Shown one piece after another: positions 33,834 through 42,442 of a stretch of DNA of 64,000 nt. Both the position numbers and the translations under genes were made by a program. Below the pieces are notes generated by a model. The model saw nothing but the letters and a program-made list of their open reading frames with translations. It made no database searches and was not told where the DNA came from. Source of the DNA: Phycisphaerae bacterium (GTDB lineage Bacteria; Planctomycetota; Phycisphaerae; Phycisphaerales; Phycisphaeraceae); the NCBI GenBank assembly GCA_030425705.1, contig JAUHZU010000007.1, positions 62,001-126,000 on the forward strand, given 5' to 3'. How positions within the stretch are numbered: the stretch's first letter is position 1; every line of letters begins with the position of its first letter.

Positions 33834-35138
33834 ATGGCCGACTCTTCCCTCAGCGTGCTCTCGGAACTGGGTTTCCGCTACGACCCGTCGAACCTGTACC
33901 AGCAGGTCGCGACGCAGGTGCTCAACAGCTCCGCGCTGCTCGGGCTGCCCCGCCACCTGCAGATCATCCTGGCGCAGCCCAAGAACGAGATCATGGTCCA
34001 CTACCCCGTCCGCATGGACGACGGGACCTACCGGCTGTTCAAGGGCTACCGCGTCCAGCACAACAACCTGCTGGGCCCGTACAAGGGCGGCATCCGCTAC
34101 CACCAGGACGTCTCGCTGGATGACGTGAAGACGCTCGCGCTGCTGATGACCATGAAGTGTGCGCTCGTGCGTCTGCCGTTTGGCGGCGGGAAGGGCGGGG
34201 TGCAGGTCGACCCGCGCAAGCTCAGCGAAGACGAGTTGATGCGGATGACCCGGCGGTTCATCAGCGCGCTGGGCGACAACATCGGGCCCAGCTACGACAT
34301 CCCCGCGCCGGACGTCGGCACCAACGCGAAGATCATGGGCTGGATGGCCGACACCTACATCAACATCACCGGCCGGATCCAGCGGCGCGACGGCGTCGCG
34401 GTCGTCACCGGCAAGCCGCTCCCCTTCGGCGGGTCCGAGGGCCGAGAGAAGGCGACCGGCCAGGGGCTGGTCTACGTTGTCGAGGTGTTGTTGCCGGAGC
34501 TCGGCATCCAACTCGACAGCATGACGTACAGCGTCATCGGCTTCGGCAACGTGGGCTCGTGGACCGCCCGTCTGCTGCAGGAGCGGGGCTCGACCCTCAA
34601 GACCGTCATCGACCACACCGGCGCGATCCGCAACGACAACGGGATCGACGCTGAGAAGCTCGCGGCCTACGTCGCCAAGACCGGCGGGGTTTATGGCTAT
34701 GCTGAGGCCGACGCGATCAGCGAAGACGCGTTCTACAAGACCGAGGTCGACGTGATGGTCCCCGCCGCGCTGGAGCAGATGGTGGACGGCACGAAGGCCA
34801 AGATCATCAACGCGAAGGTGCTGGCCGAGGGCGCCAACGCCCCGAACACGCCCGACGGCGACCGCATCCTCGAAGAGCGGGGGATCCAGGTGCTGCCGGC
34901 GATCCTGTGCAACGCGGGCGGTGTCACCGTCAGCTACTTCGAGTGGAAGCAGAACCGCCAGGCCGAGCGCTGGGCCGCGGCCGACATCGACGACGAGCTG
35001 CGTCGCTACATGCACGCCGCCGCGGACCGGGTCAAGCAGATGGCGAGGAAACACAAGTGCGACATGCGCACCGCCGCCTTCAGCACCGCGCTCGAGCACA
35101 TCGGCGAGGTCTACGCCATCCGCGGCATCTTCCCCTAA
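33834..35138 (+). CDS. gdhA: Glu/Leu/Phe/Val dehydrogenase, probably glutamate dehydrogenase
   Basis: The 434-residue enzyme belongs to the family that deaminates glutamate (or branched amino acids) to the keto acid with NAD(P). It has the substrate motif GPYKGGIRYH, the catalytic region MTMKCALVRLPFGGGKGGV with the active Lys, and PAPDVGTNAKIMGWM. The Rossmann dinucleotide site is SVIGFGNVGSWTARLL. Overall length and the TGKPLPFGGSEGREKATGQG loop fit hexameric glutamate dehydrogenase of the archaeal/Gram-positive type. AAAGGA lies nine bases before ATG 33834; an ATG at 33825 in frame is an alternative. A TATCCT at 33776-33781 may be the -10. Confidence 0.93.
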   Translation: MADSSLSVLSELGFRYDPSNLYQQVATQVLNSSALLGLPRHLQIILAQPKNEIMVHYPVRMDDGTYRLFKGYRVQHNNLLGPYKGGIRYHQDVSLDDVKTLALLMTMKCALVRLPFGGGKGGVQVDPRKLSEDELMRMTRRFISALGDNIGPSYDIPAPDVGTNAKIMGWMADTYINITGRIQRRDGVAVVTGKPLPFGGSEGREKATGQGLVYVVEVLLPELGIQLDSMTYSVIGFGNVGSWTARLLQERGSTLKTVIDHTGAIRNDNGIDAEKLAAYVAKTGGVYGYAEADAISEDAFYKTEVDVMVPAALEQMVDGTKAKIINAKVLAEGANAPNTPDGDRILEERGIQVLPAILCNAGGVTVSYFEWKQNRQAERWAAADIDDELRRYMHAAADRVKQMARKHKCDMRTAAFSTALEHIGEVYAIRGIFP

Positions 35139-35150
35139 CCCGCGGGCCGG

Positions 35151-36602
35151 CTATTCCAGCACGACCGGGATACGGACCGGGAACGCGTAGTTCCAGTCGC
35201 CCCGGCGGACGAGCGTCTCCAGCTGCGTGCCGCCGTGGCGCTCGACGCGGCCAGTGAAGACTGTTTCGCCGTTGCACGTCACGGTGACGGGGCGGTCGAG
35301 GTCCAGCATCGCGTCGTTGAGCAGCACCGAGACCGTCGCGCCGGTGAGTGGCGTGGCTTCCGCAACCTCCTCGCCGACCTGCGTCGGGTCACCGCCGGCG
35401 GTTTCCGCTGCACCCTGCAGCGCGGTCAGCGTGACTCGGTTGGCCTCGCGGTCGAGCGTTGCCGTGATCCGGATCGTGCCCCGCAGGTCTTCGCCGTTCA
35501 GCTCGACCCAGTAGAGCGAGGCCCGGCGTCGGCCGTCCTGCACCTTGCTCGTCCAGACCACGGTGTCGGGGTGGGGGTTGCGGGTGTACTGGGCGATCCA
35601 GGGCGCGCCGGGTCGGTAGTCGATGCCGTGGCCGCGGCCGGGCTGGAGGTCGAGCAGGTGGATGTAGCCGCCGGGGTCCTGGGCGTGGAGCTCGTCCAGG
35701 CGTTCGTGGAACGCGACCGCGTGTGGGGCACGGTCAAACATCGTGTCGTTCTCGCCGACCCCGGTGAAGCATGGCAGGTTGCGGAGGTTCTCCGCCGGGT
35801 TGCCCAGCCCCACGCCTGCGGCCATCGGATTGATCCCGGCGAAGAGGTCGGGCATGAACGCCCCCAGGATCGCCGAGGCAAAACCCCCCTGCGAGATGCC
35901 GAGCTTGTAGACACGGTTGGGGTCCACGCCCCAGAACAGGATCGCGTGCCGGATGACCCACTCGAACTGGTCCTGATGGTGGGCGTGCCGCCAGCGTCCC
36001 AGCCGGTCGTCGGCCATGCGCGGGACGAAGTACAGGCCTTCGGGCTCATAGAGCTGAACGGCGAACTGGGTCTGTGTCTGCCATTCGCGGGTATTCACGT
36101 TCCAGTCATGCGGCCCGCCGGCGTTGCCGTTCTGACCGCCGCCGTGGGTGCAGATGAACAGCGGGCGGCCGGCTTCGGGCACCCCGGAGGGCTCACGGCG
36201 GATCAGCGTGAACGGCATCACAAAATCGCCCAGCGGCATCGCGCGGGCTTCAATGTTCAGCCGGCCGTTGCGCGACTGCTGGATCAGTTCTGCCATCGCT
36301 GGCGGCAGTTCACCCAACGCGCCGTCCTGCAGCGATGCTGCCTGCACCACGCCCGCCTTGTACGCCTCCCACAACTCATCAGCCAGCGCCTCGCTCTGCT
36401 CGTGCGACAGGCCTGTTGGCAGGTCCAGCTCGGTGCTGAACGACTTGAGGGCTTCCAGCGAGCCGGCCGAGGCCGCCACCGCGTCCCGGACCGCCTCGGC
36501 CTGCCCCTGTGTCAGGATCTCAGCCCCCGCAAGCGGACCCACCAGCCAGGACAGGGCCAGAACAAGAGGCAACAGTGCCGCACGGGATCGGGGGTGGTTC
36601 AT
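35151..36602 (-). CDS. secreted alpha/beta-hydrolase (esterase-like)
   Basis: The 483-residue protein starts with a signal peptide (LLPLVLALSWLVGPLAGA, cleaved after about residue 27) and a helical spacer (30-115). The alpha/beta-hydrolase core holds an oxyanion-hole motif THGGGQNG, the nucleophile elbow GISQGGFAS (catalytic Ser in GxSxGG) and a likely catalytic His in PGRGHGIDYR. A C-terminal beta domain (about 360-483) follows. The layout resembles extracellular PHB-depolymerase/feruloyl-esterase-like enzymes. Its substrate cannot be named. It lies 13 bases after the convergent gdh stop. No Shine-Dalgarno is evident. Confidence 0.75.
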   Translation of the reverse strand: MNHPRSRAALLPLVLALSWLVGPLAGAEILTQGQAEAVRDAVAASAGSLEALKSFSTELDLPTGLSHEQSEALADELWEAYKAGVVQAASLQDGALGELPPAMAELIQQSRNGRLNIEARAMPLGDFVMPFTLIRREPSGVPEAGRPLFICTHGGGQNGNAGGPHDWNVNTREWQTQTQFAVQLYEPEGLYFVPRMADDRLGRWRHAHHQDQFEWVIRHAILFWGVDPNRVYKLGISQGGFASAILGAFMPDLFAGINPMAAGVGLGNPAENLRNLPCFTGVGENDTMFDRAPHAVAFHERLDELHAQDPGGYIHLLDLQPGRGHGIDYRPGAPWIAQYTRNPHPDTVVWTSKVQDGRRRASLYWVELNGEDLRGTIRITATLDREANRVTLTALQGAAETAGGDPTQVGEEVAEATPLTGATVSVLLNDAMLDLDRPVTVTCNGETVFTGRVERHGGTQLETLVRRGDWNYAFPVRIPVVLE

Positions 36603-36629
36603 GAGCGGGGGGTCTCAGCGGGTGAAATC

Positions 36630-38420
36630 TCAACCGACCGGCGCGGCCTTCTGCGGCAGCACGGTGCGCAGGTGCAGCTCCTGGAGCTGCGCGGGGTCGA
36701 CCTCGGACGGGGCCTGGGTCATCAGGTCGGCACCGACCTGGGTCTTGGGGAACGCGATCACGTCGCGGATGTTGGTCGTGTCGCACAGGTGCATCACGAT
36801 CCGGTCCAGGCCGAACGCGATCCCGCCGTGGGGCGGGGCCCCGTAGCTCAGCGCGTCGAGCAGGAAGCCGAACTTCGCCTTCGCCTCCTGCTCGTCGATG
36901 CCCAGGAGCTTGAAGACCTTGGACTGCACGTCCTGGCGATGGATACGGATCGACCCGCCGCCGAGTTCGCTGCCGTTGACGACCAGGTCGTAGGCGTCGG
37001 ACTTGATCGACGCGATGGCCGCCTTGTCCGTGCTGTCGAGCTTGTCGAGGTCGGCCGCGGTCGGCGCGGTAAACGGGTGGTGCAGGGACTTCCACCGGCC
37101 GGCGGCCTCGTCCCACTCGACCATCGGGAAGTCCACGATCCAGACCCACGCCCACTGCCCGGGCTCGATCAGCCCCAGGTCGTGCGCGAGTCTCACTCGC
37201 AGCTCGCCCAGCACCCGGTGGACCGTCTCCTTCTTCGCGTCCACCCCGAAGCAGATCAGGTCGCCGTCCTCGGCACCGAGCGCGGCGACCAGTTCCCCGG
37301 CCACGCCCTCGATGAACTTCCCGATGCCCGTTGCGCAGCCGCCGCCCTCGACCTTGGTGATCGGCAGGCCGCCGGCCCCGAACTGCTTGGCGAACTCGGT
37401 GAGCGCGTCGGTCTGCTTGCGTGTCAGCGACGCGCCGCCGGGCACGCGGATCGCCTTGACGCACCCGCCCGCCTCGAGCGCGCCGGTGAAAACCTTGAAG
37501 TCGGTCTTGCCGACGATCCCGGAGACATCCACCAGTTCCATCCCGAACCGCAGGTCCGGCCGGTCGCTGCCGAAACGCTCCATCGCCTCGTCGTAGGTCA
37601 TGTGCGGGATCGGATCGGGGATCTCGATGCCCGCCACGTCCTTCCAGACCTTGCGGATCATGCCCTCGTTGATCCGGAGCACGTCCTCCTGGCTGACGAA
37701 GCTCATCTCCATGTCGAGCTGGGTGAACTCGGCCTGCCGGTCGGCGCGGGGGTCTTCGTCGCGGAAGCAGCGGACGATCTGGAAGTACTTCTCGATGCCG
37801 CCGACCATGCAGATCTGCTTGAAGATCTGCGGGCTCTGGGGCAGGGCGTAGAACTCGCCGGGCTGCTGGCGCGAGGGCACGAGGAAGTCGCGCGCCCCCT
37901 CGGGCGTCGATCGGCAGAGGAAGGGCGTCTCGATCTCGTAGAAGCCCTGCGCATCGTAGTAGTCGCGCATCGCCTTGGTCACGCGGTGGCGGGTCTTGAG
38001 GATCTCTAGCTGGCGCGGCCGACGCATGTCGATGTACCGGTACCGCAGCCGGGTCTCTTCGCCGACCTTGTGCGCATCGTCAGGAGTGAACGGGGGGGTC
38101 TTGGCGTCGGCGAGCACCTCGAGGGCCACGGCATCAACTTCGACCTCACCGGTCGCGAGCTTGGGGTTCTTGCCGCCCTCTCGGACGACGACCTTGCCGG
38201 TCACGCAGACGACGTCCTCGTGCCGCAGCTTCTGCGCAGCGGCGTGGGCGTCCTTGGCCTCGGGGTGGAAGACGATCTGGGTCAGCCCCTCGCGGTCGCG
38301 GAGGTCGATGAAGCGGACCCCGCCGTGGTCGCGGTAGTTGTTGACCCAGCCGGCGAGGGTGACGGTCTGGCCGACGTGTTCAGTGCGGATGGCGCTGCAG
38401 TGGTGGGTGCGTGGGGTCAT
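36630..38420 (-). CDS. aspS: aspartyl-tRNA synthetase
   Basis: The 596-residue class II synthetase charges tRNA-Asp, and possibly also tRNA-Asn. It has the N-terminal OB-fold anticodon domain (HVGQTVTLAGWVNNYRDHGG to about residue 110), motif 2 in FRDEDPRADRQAEFTQLDMEM, the bacterial GAD insertion (about 290-420) and motif 3 GGIAFGLDRIVMHL. ATG 38420 gives the usual N-terminus; the longer frame to 38522 has a basic stretch unlike the family. TATCAT on the minus strand at 38502-38497 may be its -10, with a leader of about 70 bases. Whether it is discriminating depends on the anticodon-domain His/Leu position, which I have not resolved. Confidence 0.96.
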   Translation of the reverse strand: MTPRTHHCSAIRTEHVGQTVTLAGWVNNYRDHGGVRFIDLRDREGLTQIVFHPEAKDAHAAAQKLRHEDVVCVTGKVVVREGGKNPKLATGEVEVDAVALEVLADAKTPPFTPDDAHKVGEETRLRYRYIDMRRPRQLEILKTRHRVTKAMRDYYDAQGFYEIETPFLCRSTPEGARDFLVPSRQQPGEFYALPQSPQIFKQICMVGGIEKYFQIVRCFRDEDPRADRQAEFTQLDMEMSFVSQEDVLRINEGMIRKVWKDVAGIEIPDPIPHMTYDEAMERFGSDRPDLRFGMELVDVSGIVGKTDFKVFTGALEAGGCVKAIRVPGGASLTRKQTDALTEFAKQFGAGGLPITKVEGGGCATGIGKFIEGVAGELVAALGAEDGDLICFGVDAKKETVHRVLGELRVRLAHDLGLIEPGQWAWVWIVDFPMVEWDEAAGRWKSLHHPFTAPTAADLDKLDSTDKAAIASIKSDAYDLVVNGSELGGGSIRIHRQDVQSKVFKLLGIDEQEAKAKFGFLLDALSYGAPPHGGIAFGLDRIVMHLCDTTNIRDVIAFPKTQVGADLMTQAPSEVDPAQLQELHLRTVLPQKAAPVG

Positions 38421-38612
38421 GGGTCGGGTTTCGGGGCTGGGGTCTCGGGTCTGGGGCTCGAACCATCCGGGCCGGCGACGCCGTTTTGAGCCGGGCATGA
38501 TACCATCCCGCTGGCGACTCAATTCTCACCAACCTCACCCTTTGCGTGGCTTGTGGGCAGAACAATGCCCCGGTCTTCGCCGCCCGTGACCCCGGCCCGG
38601 AACCCGACCCGC

Positions 38613-39305
38613 ATGTTCACCGGCATCGTCCAGACCACCGCCGCGATCCTCGCCTCCGACGCCACCCCGACCGGCCGTCGGCTAACCGTCGAGCGTGCCG
38701 GGCTCCGCGGCGACATCGCGCACGGCGATTCAGTTTGTGTCTCGGGCGTCTGCCTGACCGCGGTCGAGATCGCCGGCGACCATTTGGCCTTCGACGTCAT
38801 CCACGAAACGCTGATGAAGACCTCCATCGGCAGCCGCAGCGTCGGCGACCGGGTCAACCTCGAGACTGCGGTCACCCCGAACCAGCCGCTGGGGGGGCAC
38901 TTCATGCAGGGGCACGTCGATGGGCTTGCCGATGTGGCCGCGATCCATTCCAGCGACGGCGGCTACCGCCTGGCGCTCACGCCCCAGCCGGGCTACGAGG
39001 GGCTGATGGACGCGATCATCCCGCGCGGATCGGTCGCGATCGACGGCGTGTCGCTGACGCTCGCAAGGGTGCATCCCGCATCCTTCGAGGTCGCGCTGAT
39101 CCCCGAGACGCTGGAGCGGACCACGCTCGGCCGGCTCACCGTCGGCGAGGCCGTAAACATCGAGGCCGATATCCTCGCGAAGACCGTGGTGCATCAGCTC
39201 ACACGGATGCAGGGCAGCGGAGCGAACGCACAAAAGCCCGGGTTCACGATGGACCTGCTGCACAAAGCCGGGTTCGTGTCGGCTGACACGGATGGACACG
39301 ATTAG
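38613..39305 (+). CDS. ribE: riboflavin synthase, alpha chain
   Basis: Riboflavin synthase joins two dimethyl-ribityllumazines into riboflavin. The 230-residue protein shows the two repeated lumazine-binding barrels, each starting with the MFTGIVQ / GHFMQGHVDGLADV type of motif. The first barrel ends in GDSVCVSGVCLTAVEI and the second has GSVAIDGVSLTL, both normal. ATG 38613 is the family start; the frame from 38553 adds an unrelated basic peptide. The C-terminal SADTDGHD is encoded by a copy of the CACGGAT repeat unit. The stop TAG overlaps the stop of the convergent coiled-coil gene. No other rib gene is nearby and no FMN riboswitch is seen. Confidence 0.95.
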   Translation: MFTGIVQTTAAILASDATPTGRRLTVERAGLRGDIAHGDSVCVSGVCLTAVEIAGDHLAFDVIHETLMKTSIGSRSVGDRVNLETAVTPNQPLGGHFMQGHVDGLADVAAIHSSDGGYRLALTPQPGYEGLMDAIIPRGSVAIDGVSLTLARVHPASFEVALIPETLERTTLGRLTVGEAVNIEADILAKTVVHQLTRMQGSGANAQKPGFTMDLLHKAGFVSADTDGHD

Positions 39306-39970
39306 CCGTCGCCGCTGATGCTGCGGAGTTGGTCCAACACGTCGCCGAAGATGGCGTCCGTGTTGCTTTCTGACGGAGAGTCCGTCGCCGTCGGCGTGTC
39401 CGCAAGTGGTGGCGGGGGGATGCTCGGGGTCTTGTGCGGGGTCGCGGGCAGGTCCGACGCGGTGGGAGCGCCGCCATCGGCAGGGCCCGGCATCCCAAGC
39501 ACGGCCTCCATCAAGCGGTGCGTCTCCTGCAGCAACTCACCCGCCTGGGTCAGCATCTGCTCCATCGCACCGCGAGCGTCCGCGACCTCCTGCTCCACAC
39601 GGTCCAGCCGGCCGCTGATCCGCTCCATCGCCTTGGTGAAGCCCTCGTCGATCCGGCCCATCCACTGGTCGTAGGTCTGCAGCGAACTGGCCACGTCCTC
39701 CCGGACCTCTTCGCGGAGCTTGTCCTGTTCCTTGCGGACCTGGCCGAGCAGGTCCTGGTGCCGCTCCAGCCGGGCCTCGGCGGCCTGGAAGAGCTGCTGG
39801 CCGAGCTTGACGCGTTGCTCCGCCTGCTGCTGGACCTTCTGCAGGGCCGCCAGCTGCTGCTCGGGGGTCATCGCCCGGCGGGGCACCTTGGCCAGCAACT
39901 GGGCGGGCGTCGGCCCGGGGCGGACGACGGTCGCCTGACGCGTGACGGGCTGTGGGCTGGGCTGGGACAT
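39302..39970 (-). CDS. coiled-coil protein of unknown function
   Basis: The 222-residue protein is mostly one long helix. Residues 35-165 are rich in Gln, Glu, Arg and Leu with heptad spacing (QLAALQKVQQQAEQRVKLGQ; LERHQDLLGQVRKEQDKLRE; RISGRLDRVEQEVADARGAM), so a parallel coiled coil is likely. The N-terminus is Pro/Gln-rich, and the C-terminal 60 residues are Pro/Thr/Ser-rich and disordered. No membrane segment or signal is present. AGGAAA lies seven bases before ATG 39970. It may be a structural or scaffold protein; no homologue is recognised. Confidence 0.65.
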   Translation of the reverse strand: MSQPSPQPVTRQATVVRPGPTPAQLLAKVPRRAMTPEQQLAALQKVQQQAEQRVKLGQQLFQAAEARLERHQDLLGQVRKEQDKLREEVREDVASSLQTYDQWMGRIDEGFTKAMERISGRLDRVEQEVADARGAMEQMLTQAGELLQETHRLMEAVLGMPGPADGGAPTASDLPATPHKTPSIPPPPLADTPTATDSPSESNTDAIFGDVLDQLRSISGDG

Positions 39971-40056
39971 GGCGGTTTCCTGGCCGGGTGGCCCCCTCTG
40001 ATGCAGCGGTTATCGGCACGCCACGGCCCGCCGCTGCAGAACCGGGCGGCCGGCCG

Positions 40057-40062
40057 TATCCT
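40057..40062 (+). promoter_or_regulatory. -10 box, leaderless type
   Basis: TATCCT ends six bases before ATG 40069 of the NIF3 gene. CTGCAG at 40034-40039 is a weak -35 candidate with 17 bases of spacing. Confidence 0.55.
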
Positions 40063-40068
40063 GCCCGC

Positions 40069-41286
40069 ATGAAGCTGGAAGGCGTTTTATCCGTACTCCG
40101 ATCCGTCGCCCCCGAGCACCTGGCCGAAGACTGGGACCAGGTCGGGCTCCACCTGGCGGGCGATCTTGGGGCCAACAAGCCGGTCCGCAAGGCGATGCTA
40201 TGCATCGACCTGACCCCCGCGGTGCTGGCCGAGGCGGTTGAGAAGAAGTGCCGGCTGATCGTGGCCTACCACCCGCCGATCTTCCACCCGCTCAAGCGGC
40301 TCGCCGACCGGGACTGGAAGGAGCAGATGCTGGCCGAGGCGGTGCGGCAGGGGATCGCCGTGTACTCGCCCCACACCGCGCTGGATGCGGCCCGGCCGGG
40401 GATGAACGACTGGCTGTGCGAGGGGCTGGGGAAGGCGAGTGTTCGGTGGTCAATCGGGGTTCCGAAGCACCAGCGCTCATACAGATACAAGGTCATTGTT
40501 TATGCCCCGCGCGCGCATGCAGAACGTCTGCGCAAGGTGATGTCAAAAGCCGGGGCGGGTGGCATCGGCTGGTACTCGGATTGCTCTTTCAATGTTGATG
40601 GCGTCGGCACATTCATGGGGATGAGAGGGACCAATCCCGCGGTGGGCGAGCCGGAACGTCTGGAAACCGTCGAGGAAACCCGGATCGAGATGATCTGCCC
40701 GAACTGCGACCTAGGCCGTGTAATCAAAGCGGTGCGCGAGGCACACCCCTATGAGGAGCCGGCGATCGATGTGTTCGAGCTGTATGGGGAGGTCGATCCC
40801 GAGGACGAGGAACAGACGCCGGGGCGGTGCCATCATCTGGTACGCCCTATCTCGGCGGAAGCACTGATCCGCCGGGTCAAAAAGCACCTTGGGCTGAGCA
40901 AGATTAAGGCCGCGGTCCCGCCCACATATGGTTACGAAGAGCCGGAATACCTCGGTACCTATGACGGCAAGCAGCACACACAAATCAAGAATGATCGTTA
41001 CACCGGAGGCCCGCCGAACAAGATCGAGTCGATCGCGGTCTGTGTAGGAGCAGGCGGGTCTCTATTCGAGAAGTATGGCACCGCCGACGCCTACATCACC
41101 GGCGAGATGCAGCACCACCAGGTGCTGGACCTGTACCAGCGGGGGAAGGTCGTGATCCTCGCCGGGCACACGAACACCGAGCGGCCGTTCCTGAAAAACT
41201 ACCGGGACAGGATCGTCGAGCAGGGCGGCGGCAAGGTGGAATGGCTCATCAGCGTGGCGGACCAGGTACCGATTGAGATTGTTTAG
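40069..41286 (+). CDS. NIF3-family dinuclear-metal protein
   Basis: The 405-residue protein is a NIF3/YqfO-type protein: a two-metal hydrolase-like fold interrupted by a CutA/PII-like domain. Metal-site motifs are EDWDQVGLHL, IVAYHPPIFHPLKRL and, near the end, YITGEMQHHQVLDLYQRG with GHTNTERPFL. The insertion (about 135-240) ends in EAHPYEEPAIDVFEL. Biochemical function is unsettled. Within the gene, bases 40440-41060, which code for this insertion and the following loop, are less GC-rich than the ends. ATG 40069 is set by the family start and the TATCCT box. Confidence 0.9.
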   Translation: MKLEGVLSVLRSVAPEHLAEDWDQVGLHLAGDLGANKPVRKAMLCIDLTPAVLAEAVEKKCRLIVAYHPPIFHPLKRLADRDWKEQMLAEAVRQGIAVYSPHTALDAARPGMNDWLCEGLGKASVRWSIGVPKHQRSYRYKVIVYAPRAHAERLRKVMSKAGAGGIGWYSDCSFNVDGVGTFMGMRGTNPAVGEPERLETVEETRIEMICPNCDLGRVIKAVREAHPYEEPAIDVFELYGEVDPEDEEQTPGRCHHLVRPISAEALIRRVKKHLGLSKIKAAVPPTYGYEEPEYLGTYDGKQHTQIKNDRYTGGPPNKIESIAVCVGAGGSLFEKYGTADAYITGEMQHHQVLDLYQRGKVVILAGHTNTERPFLKNYRDRIVEQGGGKVEWLISVADQVPIEIV

Positions 41287-41301
41287 GAAACTTGACGCAA
41301 G

Positions 41302-41625
41302 ATGACAATGATCAAGTGCCCGAGGCATGGACTACAACACGTTGTTATGTGTTGCGAGCACTTAGCAACTGCCCTCACCGAATCTGACCCCAACAAAACA
41401 CTATCGACAATTACTGCTTTAGTGTTTTGCATCGACATCAAGGATGACGGATCTGAATTGTTTCCCGAATGGTGCTGTCAAATCTGTGCCTCTAGGTACG
41501 ACATCACAGGTGGTCAGGCATTCCCATCGAACGCTTATGCGGATGTCGGTGTGGTGCCAGAAACCTTCCCCATCTGCAGTCAGTGTTGGAGTGAAACCGA
41601 ATTGCAGGGATCGGAAATGACATAG
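41302..41625 (+). CDS. small cysteine-rich protein, unknown function
   Basis: This 107-residue protein has cysteines in four clusters: CPRHG at the N-terminus, MCCEHLA, WCCQICASRY and CSQCW. That suggests one or two zinc sites. The opening (MTMIKCPRHGLQHVVMCCEH) is like that of small zinc-ribbon proteins found sporadically in unrelated bacteria; I know of no function. It begins 15 bases after the NIF3 stop and has low-GC codon use, like the middle of the NIF3 gene and the later gene at 42039. It may be a recent arrival. Confidence 0.6.
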   Translation: MTMIKCPRHGLQHVVMCCEHLATALTESDPNKTLSTITALVFCIDIKDDGSELFPEWCCQICASRYDITGGQAFPSNAYADVGVVPETFPICSQCWSETELQGSEMT

Positions 41626-41746
41626 GGCCACCACTGGCGTCCACCCCGGCCCCACGCTACACTACCCGGCTCGCACCGTCGCCCAGCGACCCCGGCCATG
41701 TGGCCGGACCCCGCCGGGCTCTCTAACCCATGACGGAGTCTCGAAG

Positions 41747-41989
41747 ATGTCCCAATTCACCGGATTCGGCCCAGGCAGCAACAAGAAGGTCGTCGTCCGC
41801 TCCAGCAACGGCACCCTCTACTGCGACTACAAGGAGGCCGAAGACCTCCGCCGCTTCCTCACGCCCAACGGTAAGATCCAGGGCCGCAAGAAGACCGGCC
41901 TGACCGCCCGTGAGCAGCGTGTCGCCGCCCAGGCCATCAAGCGCGCCCGCTACATGGGGCTCCTGCCGTACACGTCGGCGACGCTGTAG
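41747..41989 (+). CDS. rpsR: 30S ribosomal protein S18
   Basis: The 80-residue protein is S18 of the small-subunit platform. Its C-terminal half (RRFLTPNGKIQGRKKTGLTA, then EQRVAAQAIKRARYMGLLPY) is the conserved S18 core that contacts S6 and 16S rRNA. GGAG lies eight bases before the ATG, and TACACT at 41657-41662 is a possible -10. In most bacteria rpsR follows rpsF and ssb; here it stands alone between unrelated small genes. Confidence 0.95.
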   Translation: MSQFTGFGPGSNKKVVVRSSNGTLYCDYKEAEDLRRFLTPNGKIQGRKKTGLTAREQRVAAQAIKRARYMGLLPYTSATL

Positions 41990-42038
41990 GCACCATGTCT
42001 CGCATTCTCTCGTGTTCGATCGACTAACGCGAGATGTG

Positions 42039-42413
42039 ATGAAGATATTCCCGATATCAAGGCAAGGCCAGTCCTTAGAGGATTTCTATGGAAATGCTGT
42101 AACGTCGGACTCGCTGTACGGTCGGCGGACTGGCGAAGACATGCTTGCATTGCTCTCTCACCTTCAAACGATTGAAGGGCCAGAAGTGTGGGGTGTGACT
42201 TCACACTACGCCTTGAACTTGGTGTGTGGCGATGATTATCGATTGTTGACACTGGTCAGCATTCAGACTCATGGCGATGGCGTCTACCACATTGCTTGCC
42301 GGTTGCCGCTAGAGGCAACCCCGTGGCCAGAGGCGTATGTAACGGGTACGACACGCGAAGTCAGTATTGCGGCTGAGCGAATCCTGTGGGGCTTGGCGAA
42401 TGCTATAGAGTAG
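42039..42413 (+). CDS. unknown protein, low-GC
   Basis: The 124-residue product (MKIFPISRQGQSLEDFYGNA onward) has no recognisable domain. It has a mixed helix-strand pattern with YALNLVCGDDYRLLTLVSIQ and ends in a helix, ERILWGLANAI. No membrane segment or signal is present. Codon use is much less GC-rich than that of rpsR and terC beside it, and its size and composition recall small immunity-type proteins. That comparison is only an impression. Start 42039 follows a stop-free region, so upstream starts (from 41910, antisense to rpsR's end) are not excluded but unlikely. Confidence 0.5.
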   Translation: MKIFPISRQGQSLEDFYGNAVTSDSLYGRRTGEDMLALLSHLQTIEGPEVWGVTSHYALNLVCGDDYRLLTLVSIQTHGDGVYHIACRLPLEATPWPEAYVTGTTREVSIAAERILWGLANAIE

Positions 42414-42442
42414 CTTCGTGAGTTACGAATCTAGCTTTGTTT

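Noticed and set aside
35235-38009. 924-residue plus-strand open frame
   Set aside because: It runs antisense through the esterase and aspS genes, both with full family motifs. It is rich in Arg, Gly, Asp, Val and Leu as expected from reading GC-rich codons backwards, and has no domain.
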